Origin: Daucus carota subsp. sativus
Lineage: Eukaryota; Streptophyta; Magnoliopsida; Apiales; Apiaceae
NCBI RefSeq assembly: GCF_001625215.2
Contig: NC_030386.2
Coordinates: forward strand, 22,042,545-22,106,544
Reading direction: 5' to 3'
Length of the DNA: 64,000 nt
Shown here: piece after piece, positions 36,501 to 49,489 of the stretch
How positions within the stretch are numbered: the first letter of the stretch is position 1
Layout: every line of letters starts with the position of its first letter
Notes under the pieces: generated by a model
What the model was told of the DNA's origin: nothing
The model's input: the letters and a program-made list of their open reading frames with translations, nothing else
The model's database searches: none
Position numbers and translations under genes: made by a program

Positions 36501-36803
36501 TCCATCTTGAATTGGAGCCCTACACTGTAGGAAGCAAAATCTGGCTAATGAGATAACTTGGATTCAGGATATTTGCCTGCATGTATCCAAATCGATGTGA
36601 CATTCCAATATTTGCCAATAATTCGAGTGCTTGGGTCTAAGAAACTCCTTCGTACTCCTAAAAAATTTTATGTTTGTTCCGCCCTCTAATCACTCTCTTT
36701 GTCTCTAAGCAACTGTTGGTTCCATTTGTAGAATTCCGAGTGTACACTTCACCGTTATGCATAAATGATTTAAGAAACAGGAGGAAGATGACCATACAAG
36801 TTA

Positions 36804-38367
36804 AAGGTAATTGCATATCGCACCCCCTAAGTATCGTTCAAAAACGATAGAGTACCGATACTTTAAAAAACTCAACTCGCACCCCTTATCTTTACTTCTC
36901 AAAACCGATATGCACCCCCTGCTGTTAACTTCCGTTAACTCAGTGCACTCCGTTAAGTCAGTATATATATAATTGCAATTCGGACCCCCTAACTTAGGTT
37001 CAAAAACGATATTGTATCCATATTTTTGAAAACTCGAATCGCACCACCTATTTTTTACATCTCAGGAACGATACGCACCACCTCCGTTAAATTCCGCTAC
37101 CTTCCGTTAAAATTCTCCCCCGTCTTAATTTACATGTCCCTTTTGCTTTTTGAGGAGTTAAATTGACTAATTTTTTACCAACTATTTGAAAATATGTATT
37201 TATTATTTTAGAAAATAGAAATTTACATATTAAAATAGACTAGATACCTCTATTAAAACAGGCTAGAAAGTATATTTTAATATGTAACTTTCTATTTCCT
37301 AAAATAATAAATAAATATTTTTTTAATAGTTGGTCAAAAATTAGTCAATTTGACAAGGGACATGTAAATTGAGACGGAAAAGTATTTTAACGGAAGGTAA
37401 CGGAATTCAACGGAGGAGGTGCGTATCGTTGTAAAGATAGGTAGTGAGATTTGGGTTTCCAAAAGTACAGGTATAATATCGTTTTTGAACGTAAGTTATG
37501 TATAATGTGCTTTTTATATAAGCCTCTTGTCGTTTAATCAAAAAGTAAATCTAGCCTATTTTAATAGAGGTAAATAGTAGGGGGTCCGAATTGCAATTAC
37601 CTCTATTATTTGTTAAATTCGGACCCTCTATTATTTGCGAAAACAAATAGACTAGATTTACTTTTTGATGATATTTTTTTTAAAATTTTTGTTTAATTAA
37701 GTTATCCCCAAGTCAAAATGATTTTACATATTGAATGATTTTAAATTTTTAGTGACATGTGTATTAGGTACTTAAAATATACACTATTTTAAATATAAAA
37801 AATAAATATCATGTGATATTTATTATAAATAATACATAAATTTATCTATTGATTAAAATATATAAATTTTATTTATTTTGTTTGGAAAAATTGATCAAAA
37901 AAATTTAAAAAAATATCATCAAAAATTAAATCTAGTCTATTTTAATATGTAACTTTCTATTTTCTAAAATAATAAATACATATTTTCAAATAGTTAGTAA
38001 AAAATTAGTCAATTTAACTTCTCAAAAAGCAAAAGGGACATGTAAATTGAGACGGAGGAGAATTTTAACGAAGGTAGCGGAATTTAACGGAGGGGGTGCG
38101 TATCGTTCCTGAGATGTAAAAATAGGTGGTGCGATTCGAGTTTTCAAAAATATGGATACCATATCGTTTTTGAACGTAAGTTAGGGGGTCCGAATTGCAA
38201 TTATATATACTGACTTAACGGAGTGCACTGAGTTAACGGAAGTTAACGGCATGGGGTGCATCTTGGTTTTGAGAAGTAAAGATAAGGGGTGCGAGTTGAG
38301 TTTCTTAAAGTATCGGTACTCTATCGTTTTTGAACGATACTTAGGGGGTGCGATATGCAATTACTTC
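36804..38367. mobile_element. Mutator-like foldback element with nested arms
   Basis: It is flanked by an exact 9-bp duplication TACAAGTTA (36795-36803 and 38368-38376). Outer termini are AAGGTAATTGCATATCGCAC and, inverted, GAAGTAATTGCATATCGCAC. A second pair of arms starts ATTGCAATTCGGACCCCC (36973) and ends at about 38206. Further in lie Stowaway-like arms (CCGTCTTAATTTACATGTCC near 37120; complements near 37372 and 38035) and a third partial copy of the second arm (37384-37500). Total 1564 bp with nearly 0.4 kb of complementary arm on each side. No transposase; the 81-codon frame at 38251 is arm sequence. Confidence 0.82.
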
Positions 38368-38376
38368 TACAAGTTA

Positions 38377-40410
38377 TGCCTCACGGAACAAAATTTTAAA
38401 TACTATAAAATTTTAGACAAAAAGGTTGGCACTGGCATGGGGAGATTAACTTATTTTACTGCCTTGACATGCGTGATGTTTTTAATAAGAATATGAAATA
38501 TTAACAGATATATTTTCATTTAAACACCGACTAATAATTAACCTACGATCTGATTTACTAATTCAATTATAGTATAAAAAACTATTAATGTCTAATGATT
38601 TAATAAGTTTCACAAGCACAAAAAATTCGGATTAAAAAGGATAACTCAACGGGACAAAATAGTTTTACCATATGTAAGTTTTTATCCAAATCCATATCAA
38701 TCATCATGGTGGTTTAATTTATATGAAGGAATCCTTTGTAGTGAAGGATTGTTAACAAAAAAAAAAAGAGACACCGAAAGAAAAATACATGCGATAGTAT
38801 TGATTAAATATATATTAACTTGTCTTTGAAATTAAAAGTGCACAAACTTGACTTTTTTCTAAAAAATATATTCATCACTAAATAAAATTTACAAATTTAA
38901 GCAAACTTGAGCCCTACAATATCCAAAAAATTCTCGAAAATCAACTTTGCCAAGATCTTTTAAAAGACCTAATGATTAACAGTTGCTGAAATTTATGCAT
39001 CTGAAACTTTTTTGCATAGGAAATGATACATGTATCCAGACTAGAGTCTTTGAAGATATCATGCGTGAAGAATCATTTCACGCCATATTTGAAAAAATTA
39101 ATATTTTTAATTCGCTAACATCCTTTAACACCAACAATCAGCTAAATAAAGATTTGACTCCTTGAAACTTGTTAGTACTTTTGAAAATGTTTGAATTCAT
39201 GCTAGTTTTATTATTAACTTCAACAACAACATTGAAATCACCCATTACTATTTCAGAGTAGAAATAAAGCATATATCTTCAACAACATTGTCCTGAAAAT
39301 CTTTCTAATGTGGTAATTGTTAGAATCAAAAATGAAAAAAATATGTTATCATAAAAATTTTGGGAAAATACATCACTACTCCCAAGTGTAGTAATGTGAT
39401 ATTGACTATTTTTGCTGTTGCCAAGACCCAATTGATTTCTTCTTAAATTCGTTCAGAAAATCTTCATACTAATGGAATTTTGTGATTGCTTGTATTTAAA
39501 ATAATTCTTCTTTATCTTAACAATGTGGGACTTAGGTAGCACCCAATACAAATCCTTCTCAATCCAAGACCCAACAATTTTTTAACTCTTATAATGTCTC
39601 ACGATTCGTCTGACTAATATTCTTGCTGGACACGCCGCACGACCACCTTAATATAGAAAACTTTCGACATAAGTCATCCACGATATCTGGTCATAATTCA
39701 AATGAGATTATAAAACAACACATATCAGGTCCCAACTCAGGACGAATATCACTTGTTGGAATGCACAACATCCATTAGCTCCATATTAATATAATATTGT
39801 GAATTTTGGACGGTTGGCAGTCTCCACAATTTTTTCTTAGTCTCTTTCTTAATATCCTCATACTGATGAAGTTGTTTGACTGTTTACAAAATAATTCTTC
39901 TTTACATTGATTATTCGATATTTGAGTTGAAATCCACTTTACATCTATCGCATACCCTTGAATGTAATAATAGCTGACGAGATATATGAGTGTTGATCAC
40001 GACGATCGCATAATTAATTTGCATTTCATGTGAAGAAAAAGATATTATGAAGAAAAAAAATGAATGATTAAGTTTCGGATTACTGGTTACACAATTAATG
40101 TCTAGTTGAACTTTGAATATAGTTGGGATGATTAATGGTTGATCACCATACTCTAGATAATATTGAAGCAACATTATCAATTAGCACTACATATATAACA
40201 TATGTACAACTAAAAGAGTACAGTGCATCTGAACTTTTTTTTTCTTTGAACAGTTAGGAAATATTTTGTAAAAACAAACTCCCAGTTCTCAATATGTATG
40301 CAGTTTTGTTTTTAACATTGATAATTTTTCAATATAGAAATCTCTCAAATGGAATAACAAATCCACCTGAAGTTATTAAAATAACTTGTTTTATCAACTT
40401 CATATCTCAT
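38377..40410. other. Intergenic, AT-rich, no gene seen
   Basis: Two diverged copies of a segment containing CTTCATACTRATGRA ... AAAATAATTCTTCTTTA lie at about 39420-39515 and 39830-39910, hinting at an old repeat. No domain in the short frames. Confidence 0.45.
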
Positions 40411-40419
40411 TTACTTTCT

Positions 40420-41760
40420 TGTTTATGTTTGGAGTTTAAAAATATTTGTAAAATCTCTAAGATTGTACATTTCTATAATCTTCATTTCATTATTGTCCTT
40501 AACGGACATTACATTGAGCTTAAACAGCCCATCAGTTGCATAGCCCTTACCTACAAACATACCACTCTTAGACGAAATAACTTTATCTGACTCTATTACA
40601 ATGCGAAAGCCATGTTTACTCAACAAAGAACCGGACACAAGGTTATTGCGAATATCAGGCACATTAAGTAAATTCTTCAAAGTCAGATTCTTCCCAGAGG
40701 TCATCTTCAGAATCACCGTGCCTTCCCCTTCAATAGTAGAAGTCGCAGAGTTTCCCATGTAGAGCTTCTCACCAGCATCAGAAGCTATAAGGCTAGAGAA
40801 AGTCTCCTTGTCGGAGCAAATATGCCTAGATGCTCCTGTATCAATCCACCATTCTCACGGATTAGATCCAACCAGGTTCACCTCAGAGACCGTATCACAA
40901 AGGTCTATATCACCTATCTTCTTGGAGATGTCATCAACCATGTTTGCTTCTTTCTTCTTGTTTGTCTTCTTAGGCTTCCTACAGTCAGCAGACCTATGAC
41001 CAACTTTATCACAGTTTAAGCATTTTCTTTGGAACTTCGAAGGCTTCGAAACTCCTCCTTTGGGTGCCAGTTTAGCCCCCTTCCTGGAACTGGTCTTCTT
41101 AGACTTGAAGCTTTGTGCATGCTCCACCATATTTGCCTTTTCAGCGGCAATAGTCTTCTTTCCGGATCCTCTGTTATTTTCTTCAATGCGAAGTCTAACA
41201 ATTAGATCCTCCATAGTCATCTCCTTTCGCTTATGCTTAAGGTAGTTCTGGAAATCTTTCCATCTAGGAGGCAATTTTTCTATTACAGCGGCAACTTGGA
41301 AAGATTCCATAAGACCCATCCGCTCGGCATGCATCTCATGAATAATCAGCTGTAATTCTTGCACCTGACTGTCAACAGTCTTGGAATCCACCATCTTGTA
41401 GTCAAGAAAGCGTCCAACAATCCACTTCTTGGCACCGGCATCTTCGGTTTTATACTTACGGTCAAGTAATTCCCATAAGTCCTTAGATGTAACCTTCGAA
41501 CTGTACAAATCATACAGCGGTCCAGTCAAACCATTAAGCACATAGTTCCGACATATATAGTCGGAGTGCTTCCATGTCTGGACCTACGCCCACAGGCGTA
41601 GGTCCAGAACCAGGTGGCACACCCCCATCTTGATTAACCAGTGCGTTGGGGTTAGCCTGCAACTGCTACGTCTGACTCCCATCTGGATTAACCAGTGCGT
41701 TGGAATCAACAGCCGTATCGCTCGTGGGGATAACACCATTAACAATCTCCATTAAGTCTG
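40420..41760 (-). mobile_element. Copia (Ty1) LTR-retrotransposon fossil, gag and protease part
   Basis: On the minus strand a gag polyprotein segment of the UBN2/Retrotran_gag type is recognisable, with a CCHC zinc knuckle (CLNCDKVGHRSADC), followed by a protease-region segment ([17 protein letters not shown]). Integrase, reverse transcriptase and RNase H are not seen, so only the 5' part of the internal region remains, and it is broken in at least two places. The stretch at about 41760-42400, with a TATA-like CTATATATATTC on the minus strand, may be remains of leader and LTR, but I could not define LTR ends or a target duplication. An old, incomplete copy. Confidence 0.8.
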
Positions 41761-42479
41761 TATTCCAACATGCAAACAAAGCAACTCAATCACAGATGTA
41801 AAACAAATATACAAATATGCTTTAAGATTGTTATACAATCTGTGCAATAAATCAGAACTGTTTACGTGTGTGCAAAGCATACAAAATCAGAAGAACGTAA
41901 GGAGACAGAAAATAAACGAAGGATATGCGAATGGAATCCGAGTCCAGTGCGTAACTGTCTCCTTAAAGCGTATTTCGCCCTCAACATATATGATGAACGA
42001 TTGCCTCCCAGGATAAAACGGATTGGCGATGCAAGAAGCACCTTCGATGAACCAGAACAAGACTGAGAACTATCACCGACGGCTAGGGTTTTTTGGATGC
42101 GAGAGGTTGTGTATTATCGTGTGTATAAAACCCTAAACTATAATGAATATATATAGGCAATGCAAGACTTGTGTGGAAAAAAATTCTTCGGGCCCAGATT
42201 TTGCTGCATTCGTGTCCGCAGGTCGCACACGCGGAAAAGCCCGAGGCTTGCGAAGCCACGAAATTTGCCTCGAACTCCCACAATTTGCACCCCCCTGGGC
42301 GCACGTAGGTGGTGGAGCAATACACTAGTAACGCATTTAGACACTACCAAAGTGTCTTGCTATATAAAGCCTTTAAATGCTCTTTATTGAATCAATGCGG
42401 GACTCAAGTTTTCTCTCCAATTTTCCACTACCAAGGAAGCAACTTTGGATCATCATAAGTCATCCATTCTTTAATCGTT

Positions 42480-43439
42480 TTGAGTGAATAAACATGCATT
42501 GGAAAGCTCTCTCGGAGGAGAACATAATCCAAGCATAACCCGCCACGAGCACGTAGCTGAGCCTCACTCAAATTTGTGCTCAAAATGACAAACTTATATA
42601 AATTTATTTTTTATATAAATAAAAAATATGGACAAAAGTGGATATAGATATTATGTCCTTCGTCCTGCGTCTGACCCGCACTCTATTCATACATACATTA
42701 CAAAATTATATAAATTTATACGTACCTATTAAATTAATCAAAATAAAATTATATTATAATTTCATGTAAACTATTTGATAAATTTTTAATATGCGAAAAT
42801 AATAAGAATTTGATACATATATTATAAAAATATATTTCTATATGAAAAATATTATATTTTTTATATAAATAAATAAGTAATAAATAATTTAACTCAAAAT
42901 TCGTAGATAATGGATAATATCCACTCCTCGGAGAAGACAAAAATATAATAAATCAATATGATTTTTTTTTTGAAATAATAAATCAATATGATTAATATAA
43001 GATATGATTTATTTTATGTACGGTATAAATAATAAACACCATGAAACCCACCCCAAACACCCAATCAGCTGCATCCATTGATTACGTTAACAAGACAGAT
43101 AAATTAAAGTCTTCAATAATTTGGATATGAAAATATCATAAAGATATCGATCGACTCGTTAAGAAATCTTAAATTCAAAAATGCACATAAAAATTGAACT
43201 TAATTACTTGTATAACAAAACATAAATCAAAGGGACCGTTACTGAACAGGGACGGAGTATCTTTTAACGGATAGTTTTCATTTTAAAAATTATTATACAT
43301 ACCCTCCTCTCTCTCTCTCTCACACATTGTTTCTTGATACATACAGACAGAAATATCTCTTATTAAAATTCAGGAGTTAAGTAATCTGTACCCAGTTCCA
43401 GTGATTTGATTTTTGTGTTCAAACATCGGTATATACGAG
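42480..43439. other. AT-rich intergenic DNA and promoter of the coiled-coil gene
   Basis: No gene seen. A CT run (CCTCTCTCTCTCTCTC, near 43305) lies about 130 bp before the next start codon and probably belongs to its leader. Confidence 0.5.
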
Positions 43440-46400
43440 ATGGATCTTGGTTGTTTAGACATGGGTTGTCTTGAAAAGCTCAAGAATCATCAATCTTCAG
43501 TTGATTCTACTGACTCTCCTCGCTCTTCTTCTTCTAAATCTGGAAAGGTATGATCTTCTAATCTTCTTCAATTATCTTAGTCTCTTTGCTTTGCTTTTCT
43601 TTTTTAATTTGAGGTTTTGTTTTTTTTCTTGATTGGGACAAATTTATAAACCCTAAAAATTGGGTTAAGTCTATGCAGGCTTTCTTAATTTTGGTCCATA
43701 TTGTTTTTCATGATTCAGTTTATTATTTGTATGTCATTCTAGATTATTTGATATGTCTACGCTGCTTACATCTTCTTCTTGGACCCTACTTGTGTGTGGA
43801 ATTGGGATATATCGGTGTTTGGTTTTGTTCTTTAGTAAATGAACATGATTTTACTGAAAATTTTTGGTATTGGTTGATTAAGGCATAGATGAAGGGCTTA
43901 TTACAACTTACAATTTTGTGTCATTGTGTGGTAATGTTTAATTTGCCAGTGAATGGATTGTTTTAAGTCTATAAATAATGCTCATATTATGAGGTATTTG
44001 AACATGTGTTAGTAATGTTTTTCTTAAGTGTCTCAGTAATTATATGGGTTATTAGCATCAGAGTCATGTTTATGCTGCATTATCTTCCGGCATAAGTTAA
44101 TCTTTGGTTCGGATATATTTACAGTTCTATAAATGTTGTTTGAATTCGTTCAAGTGGTTTACATTTTGTTGATTTGGATATACTTTCAGAGGAGTATGGT
44201 AAAAAAACATGATGGTCTACAACAATGTATTTGAATTTGTTTGTTGTGGTCTAAATTATTTTCAACTTGATTAACATTGATAGTCATAATTTTTTGGTCT
44301 GTTCGGTTTTGGCCATATTACAGTATAACACATTCATGCTTTCTACGACTTCACATCATTCTCTAATCAGAGTTTCTGAATGGTGATCGATAGTGATTGT
44401 GACAGGATGGCTGTCTTCTTATTTGTATGGTGCAATCACTAGTAGTTACATGTTGAATCAGTAATCCTAGAATCTATTGATTTCTTCTCATATTTGTTCT
44501 CTTATCACATTATTCTCTAACTGAGTTTCCGAACGGGGATCGATAGTGATTGTGACATGATGGTTGTCTTCTTATTTGTATGGTGCAACCACTCCTAGTT
44601 ACATGTTGAATCAGTAATCCTAGAATCTATTGATTTCTTCTCATATTTGTTCTCTTATCACATTATTCTCTAACTGAGTTTCTGAACGGGGATCGATAGT
44701 GATTGTGACATGATGGTTGTCTTCTTACTTGTATGGTGCAACCACTCCTAGTTACATGTTGAATCAGTAATCCTAGAATCCATTGATTTCTTCGCATGCG
44801 TGTTCTCTTATCACATTATTCTCTAATTGAGTTTCCGAATCGTGATCGATAGTAATCGTGCAGGATGGCTATCTTCTTATTTGTATAGTGCAACTTCTCG
44901 TAGTTACATGCTGCGTCAGTAATCCTAGAATCTATTGATTTCTTCTCATGTCTATTCTCTTATCCGTGTTAATTGGAACCTGCAGAAAAGAACAGTTAGA
45001 GATAGCCATCCAAGCTTGAGCGGTCTCAGCAAAGTTACATCACAGATTAAAAAACCTTCCCGCCGTAAAGTTTCACCCATCAACTGGTTCCCACGCACGA
45101 AGGTTGAATCGTACTTAAAAAGGAAAATAAAAATGCTCCAGGATGTAGATGGGATGAGATCCACTCTTGATGAAACACTGGGGGATTCAAATCCCCATTA
45201 TTCAAGAGTTTTGAGAGAAAAAATTGCAGTAAGAGAGGCTGCGAAAAAGGCATTGGAGGCTCGAAAGGCTGCGTTGGTTGAGGCTTCTTGGTGCCGCATA
45301 CTTAAAGCATCCAGGTATGCATTTGAACCATCTGTTTCTGAAGTGGTTTGTTTTGGCTGGAGCGCACAAATCTGCTAAAAAAATGCTCAAGGGTTGATTA
45401 GCATCTCAAGCATAAAAAAGAAGAAACAATGTTGTTTATATAGACACTTAATTTGGGGTATAGATTATCCTTTTTGAGGTGTTCCACATTTACTCTTTTC
45501 TTTCTAGCAAAAATAAGGTTTGAACCCTTGACTCCAAAGTGTATCACTTATATATTGCTATTTGACTAATTAATTGGTAAAACAAATTTTGACAGGATTG
45601 AAACCAAAGAAGCTGAAACTATGCTGCTCAAAGCAGAAAATACTGCAGCTGAAGCATTTGAAGCTGCAAAGGCTATTGGTGTGATCATGTACGACATACC
45701 AGATTATTCTCAAAAACATTATCAAATAGAAACATTGAATGTAAATGGAGGGGACTCTACCAGACATACTGTTAGGACATCTTTTGAAACTGCATTTGAG
45801 GTGGATAAACAAGTAGCTGCAGCTGTTAAAGCTGCATTTATTAATCTTGCAAATTGCACATCTAAAGATGAAATCAAGGAGATGTTGCGAACAATTAGTC
45901 ATAATCCAGATACAGATGACAGTAATCTTGAAGGGTTATCTTCAGAATGTGAATCTGATACTGGGTCTGAATTTGAATCAGCATCGGTCGATGCTAATAT
46001 TTGCTCTCAAGATGTTGATGCCGTAGCATTGGTTGGCAAGGCAAGACAACGAAAATACAAGAGGCAGTTCCCAGAAAAACATCACAAGGCAAAGCTTGTC
46101 GACATGATGCTAGAGAGAATTAAATGCCTAAAAGATGATGAACTTGCATCTTTAGCCACTATTGTTGCAACTTGCGGATTGAGCGCTGTTCTTGCCAAAG
46201 CGGAGAACATCGACCAGCATAACTTAGGTGCTGCTTCTGATCATGCACCAGCTGCCAATCTTCCCAGGAGAGTGTCTTCCTTTGGGGCAGGAAGAACAAG
46301 GACATATCATACTGATGTGCAGCTGCATAATCAAGTTGAGACTGAAATTCCAAGCCTAGACAAATTTTTGGTTAAGCGTTTGACCAGACTTGAAAGAGAG

Positions 46401-48002
46401 GTACAAGAAGCCAAGAACTCCAAAATCAACAAGCTGGGTGAAGAAGGGTATAGAGAAGAACAGGAGAAACCAGATCATGAAAAGGTCTGTTCCAGTGGTA
46501 GTATATTAACTGCCGACTTGGGTAGTATTCTTGTAAAACACAAGTCTAAACTTGAGAAGGAAGTTGAAGAGGCAAAGAAGAACTCTGGGAAGATGTTTGT
46601 TAAGGATCCTATGATTGCAAAAGGGAGTAATAATTCATCCGAGGTTGTTCCAGACCTTGGAAGTGTTTTGAACAAAAAACATGTCTCAAAGCTTAAGAAA
46701 GAGATTGAAGAGGCCAAAAGGGAAATGGGTAAACTATATGAGCCAAATGGCAAGAAAGCCGCAAGAGAGCAAAATTGGTCTTTTGGCCAGACACAACAAG
46801 ATGTTTCAGAATTTCCAAGCTTGGATAAGACTATGGTGAAACACATGTCAAGACTTGAAAGAGAAGTCCAAGAAGCAAGATTTGAAAGAAAAAGGGAGGC
46901 AGATGAAAAAGATAAGGGTACTGGTACTGGTAATAATTCAGCTGTGGTTGTTCCTGACCTTGAAAGTATGCTAACAAGAAAGCATGTCTCAAAGTTTAAG
47001 AAGGAGATTGAAGAGGCCAAAAGGGAAAATGGTAAACTATATGAATCGAATGGCAAGAAAACTGAAAGAAAGCAAAATTGGGCATCTGGCCAGACCCAAA
47101 AAGATGGGTCAGAATTTCCAAGCTTAGAAAAGGCTCTGGTCAAGCGCATGTCAAGACTTGAAAGAGAAGTCCTGGAAGCAAGAAACGGAAAGAAAAAGAA
47201 GCCTTCAATCGCAGATTCTGTGGAGAATTCAACATGTTCTCTTGGAGGCCAAGTGGGGAAAGAAAATATTGATCTAAATCAGGAACTCGAAACAACACAA
47301 AATGGAATTTCTATAGATTTTTCAGTTGAGACGTCAATTCCCAATGAACAATCAATATTGGAAGCTGCAGAAGCTCTATCGCTTGATCACAAAGGACTAG
47401 AATCTAGCAACGGATGTGAAAGTAGCCTTGACAAGATTGTGGTTAAACCACCAGTTCATCGGGTGCAAAAGGAAAAAACGAAAGCATTTCCTGTGGAAGC
47501 TGATCAAGGAAGCAATGTCGCAGATTGTGAAAGCTTGGATAAAGTTTTAATAAAACATGTGTCCAGGCTTGAGAAAGAGAAATTGGAGTATGGTAAAAAG
47601 CAAGAAGTAACTAATATAAAGAAAAATAGGGAAACTAAAAAAGAGTTGGAAAGCAGCGAAGGAAGCTTGGATCAAATATTGATTAAACCCAAGTCCAGGC
47701 TCGAGAGGGAAAAGATAAGTGCTGCTCAGCAATCAGACAGCCAGATACTGCATTCAGCAACTCGCCGCCAGGCAAGGGAGAAAGAAATGCAGCAAGCATG
47801 GGGAGGGCTAAGCTTAGGAAATTCCATACTCCCCCGTCAATCTCGGCTTCAACGTGATAAGGTAAGTGTTTATATCTCGTCTTCTTATTGCTGTACTGCT
47901 ACTAAATATTAGAACCTTTTTTCATACATGCGTTATTTTACTTAGGCTGCTTGGCAAAAAGCTGAGGAAGAGGAAAGGATGAGAGCTACAGAGCATGTGT
48001 GA
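43440..48002 (+). CDS. Plant coiled-coil repeat protein (ELKS/Rab6-interacting/CAST-like family), four exons
   Basis: Exons: 43440-43547 (MDLGCLDMGCLEK..., 36 codons), 44986-45314, 45596-47861, 47946-48002. All joins are GT-AG and in frame; 919 residues. The N-terminal MDLGCLDMGC start and the layout recall plant proteins annotated as ELKS/RAB6-interacting/CAST family; I name this from memory and function is unknown. Exon 2 encodes a basic, Lys/Arg-rich region and an Ala-rich helix (REAAKKALEARKAALVEAS). Exon 3 carries about ten related units of the form SLDKxLVKxxSRLEREVxEA (from about residue 390 on), separated by 30-60 residues of polar linker; some units read DLGSxLxKKHVSKLKKEIEEA, so two sub-types alternate. 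Probably a cytoplasmic coiled-coil scaffold. No transmembrane segment. Confidence 0.88.
44345..44970 (+). repeat. Four 153-bp tandem repeats in intron 1 of the coiled-coil gene
   Basis: Units start at CTCTAAT/CTCTAACTGAG at 44361, 44515, 44668 and 44821. Each contains GATCGATAGTGATTGTGAC, ATGGTGCAACCACT and AATCAGTAATCCTAGAATC. Units 2 and 3 are nearly identical; 1 and 4 are more diverged. The array ends about 15 bp before the exon 2 acceptor. Confidence 0.92.
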
Positions 48003-48965
48003 CATCTTTATTAAACATGCTTCCACAGTGGTTTCAGAAAGGAGGTTTCATATTGCTTAGCAGTTGTTATATTACATAGCTTATGTTTGATATTTATTCA
48101 GTAGTTCTACAAAAACATATACAAGCTTTCTCATGCTTGAATTGTAAAATACTGTACTTTTCTTTTATAGAGCAACTGAATATAGCAGCAGTTCATTTTA
48201 GCATTGTTTTTTTATACATTGTCAAGTATGTGAAAGATGGAAGGGAGAACAGAATCTGGGAGATTTTCGACATATACTAGAAACCTTTATAGTCTTATTT
48301 ATCTGGGTATGCCGCTCCAGGTCTTCATTCAATGGATTGCATGCTAATGACCCTTTTTTTATTACTGATCAGCGACTTTATAATATGTAAAAGAAAAGAA
48401 TAGATTTGTCCTATAATTTTGAAACTAATATTAAGTGATCCATTTAATTTTAATTTCAAATTATAAATAAGCAATACAGAGAATATCATTGAAATCAGTG
48501 TTCTAAATATTTTCGATTTATTGAAAAATCCTCGGTTAATATTTAAAAAATATTTTATCGATTACACTCGAATTTTACCAAAAATTCTCGATTTATCGGA
48601 ACAATTTCTGATAAATCATGGATAAATCTTATATTCGTTCATCAACCGATTAGTCTCATTCTCGATTTCTACGTTCATAACTGAAATAAAATATCTTTTT
48701 AATTCTCTATAATTTATAAAATCAATATTCTATATTATAGATATTAAGAGAACAATTGCAGACATACGGATACCTGTGGAGACCGGAGAAGAAATGTACC
48801 AAAACAAGATAAAATCTGTACCAAAACAAGATAAAATTGTACACACTTAAGTTGAGAGATTGGGACCATAACAATTGGTCCCCTTACTGTACTTTGAAAT
48901 GGTCGTACTTTACAGTTTTTCCAACAAGCATGAGTTTTTTGTTGTTTGATCAACCAAACAAATTA
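48003..48965. other. 3' flank of coiled-coil gene and intergenic DNA
   Basis: No gene seen. At about 48500-48660 repeated TCGATTTATCGG-like motifs in both orientations suggest a decayed MITE. TGTACCAAAACAAGATAAAAT is duplicated near 48797 and 48818. Confidence 0.45.
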
Positions 48966-49196
48966 CTCCCTCTGTTTTTTTATATGACGCTTTGACTTTT
49001 GACACACACTTTTAAGTGCTTTGACCGGGTAGTTAAAAATATTATTTTTTGAATTTTCTTTTTCTGAATAATAATATATAATCAAAATTTTTATTCAGAA
49101 AAAGAAAATTTAAAAAATAATATTTTTAACCACCCGGTCAAAGCACTTAAAAATATGTGCCAAAAGTCAAAGCGTCATATAAAAAAACAGAGGGAG
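48966..49196. mobile_element. Stowaway MITE, near-perfect hairpin
   Basis: CTCCCTCTGTTTTTTTATAT at the left is mirrored by ATATAAAAAAACAGAGGGAG at the right, with TA on both sides. Complementarity runs almost through the whole 231 bp (GACGCTTTGACTTTTG, GACCGGGTAGTTAAAAAT and AATTTTCTTTTTCTGAATAA have matching partners), leaving only a small loop. Confidence 0.92.
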
Positions 49197-49489
49197 TAGA
49201 ATAGATTGCTTGATTAAACAAAAATATAAGTAGATGACTATATCCCCGGTGGACAAGATTTTCCGAGTTATTTCTCGAACACGAGAAGCAACAGTAAAAA
49301 CAAGACAGCAAGTCTTGTAAATTGAGGTCATTGTTGATTAGTCAGTGAACCCCACTTCACACGCCATGACTTTATTTCATCTTACACAGTAACTGATTAT
49401 GCAGTACACACACAATCTTTAATCTTGTTTTTGTTTATTTGACAATTGACCATTCAAGTTTCAACTCCCCTTTCTCCCTCTCTCATCAG

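Larger units (their letters stand above)
35515..36794. other. RING gene upstream region and intergenic DNA
   Basis: No coding gene supported. It contains the RING promoter and possible leader (35515-35700), a SINE-like fragment (36232-36290) and a three-copy short repeat (36397-36500). Confidence 0.5.

Noticed and set aside
41760-42480. Complete LTR of the Copia fossil
   Set aside because: A TATA-like motif and leader-like DNA are visible, but no second LTR, no defined TG...CA ends and no target duplication could be found.
46475-47149. 224-codon minus-strand frame
   Set aside because: Antisense of the repeat region of the coiled-coil exon; Leu/Ser/Phe-rich composition without domain, and its internal repeats mirror those of the real gene.
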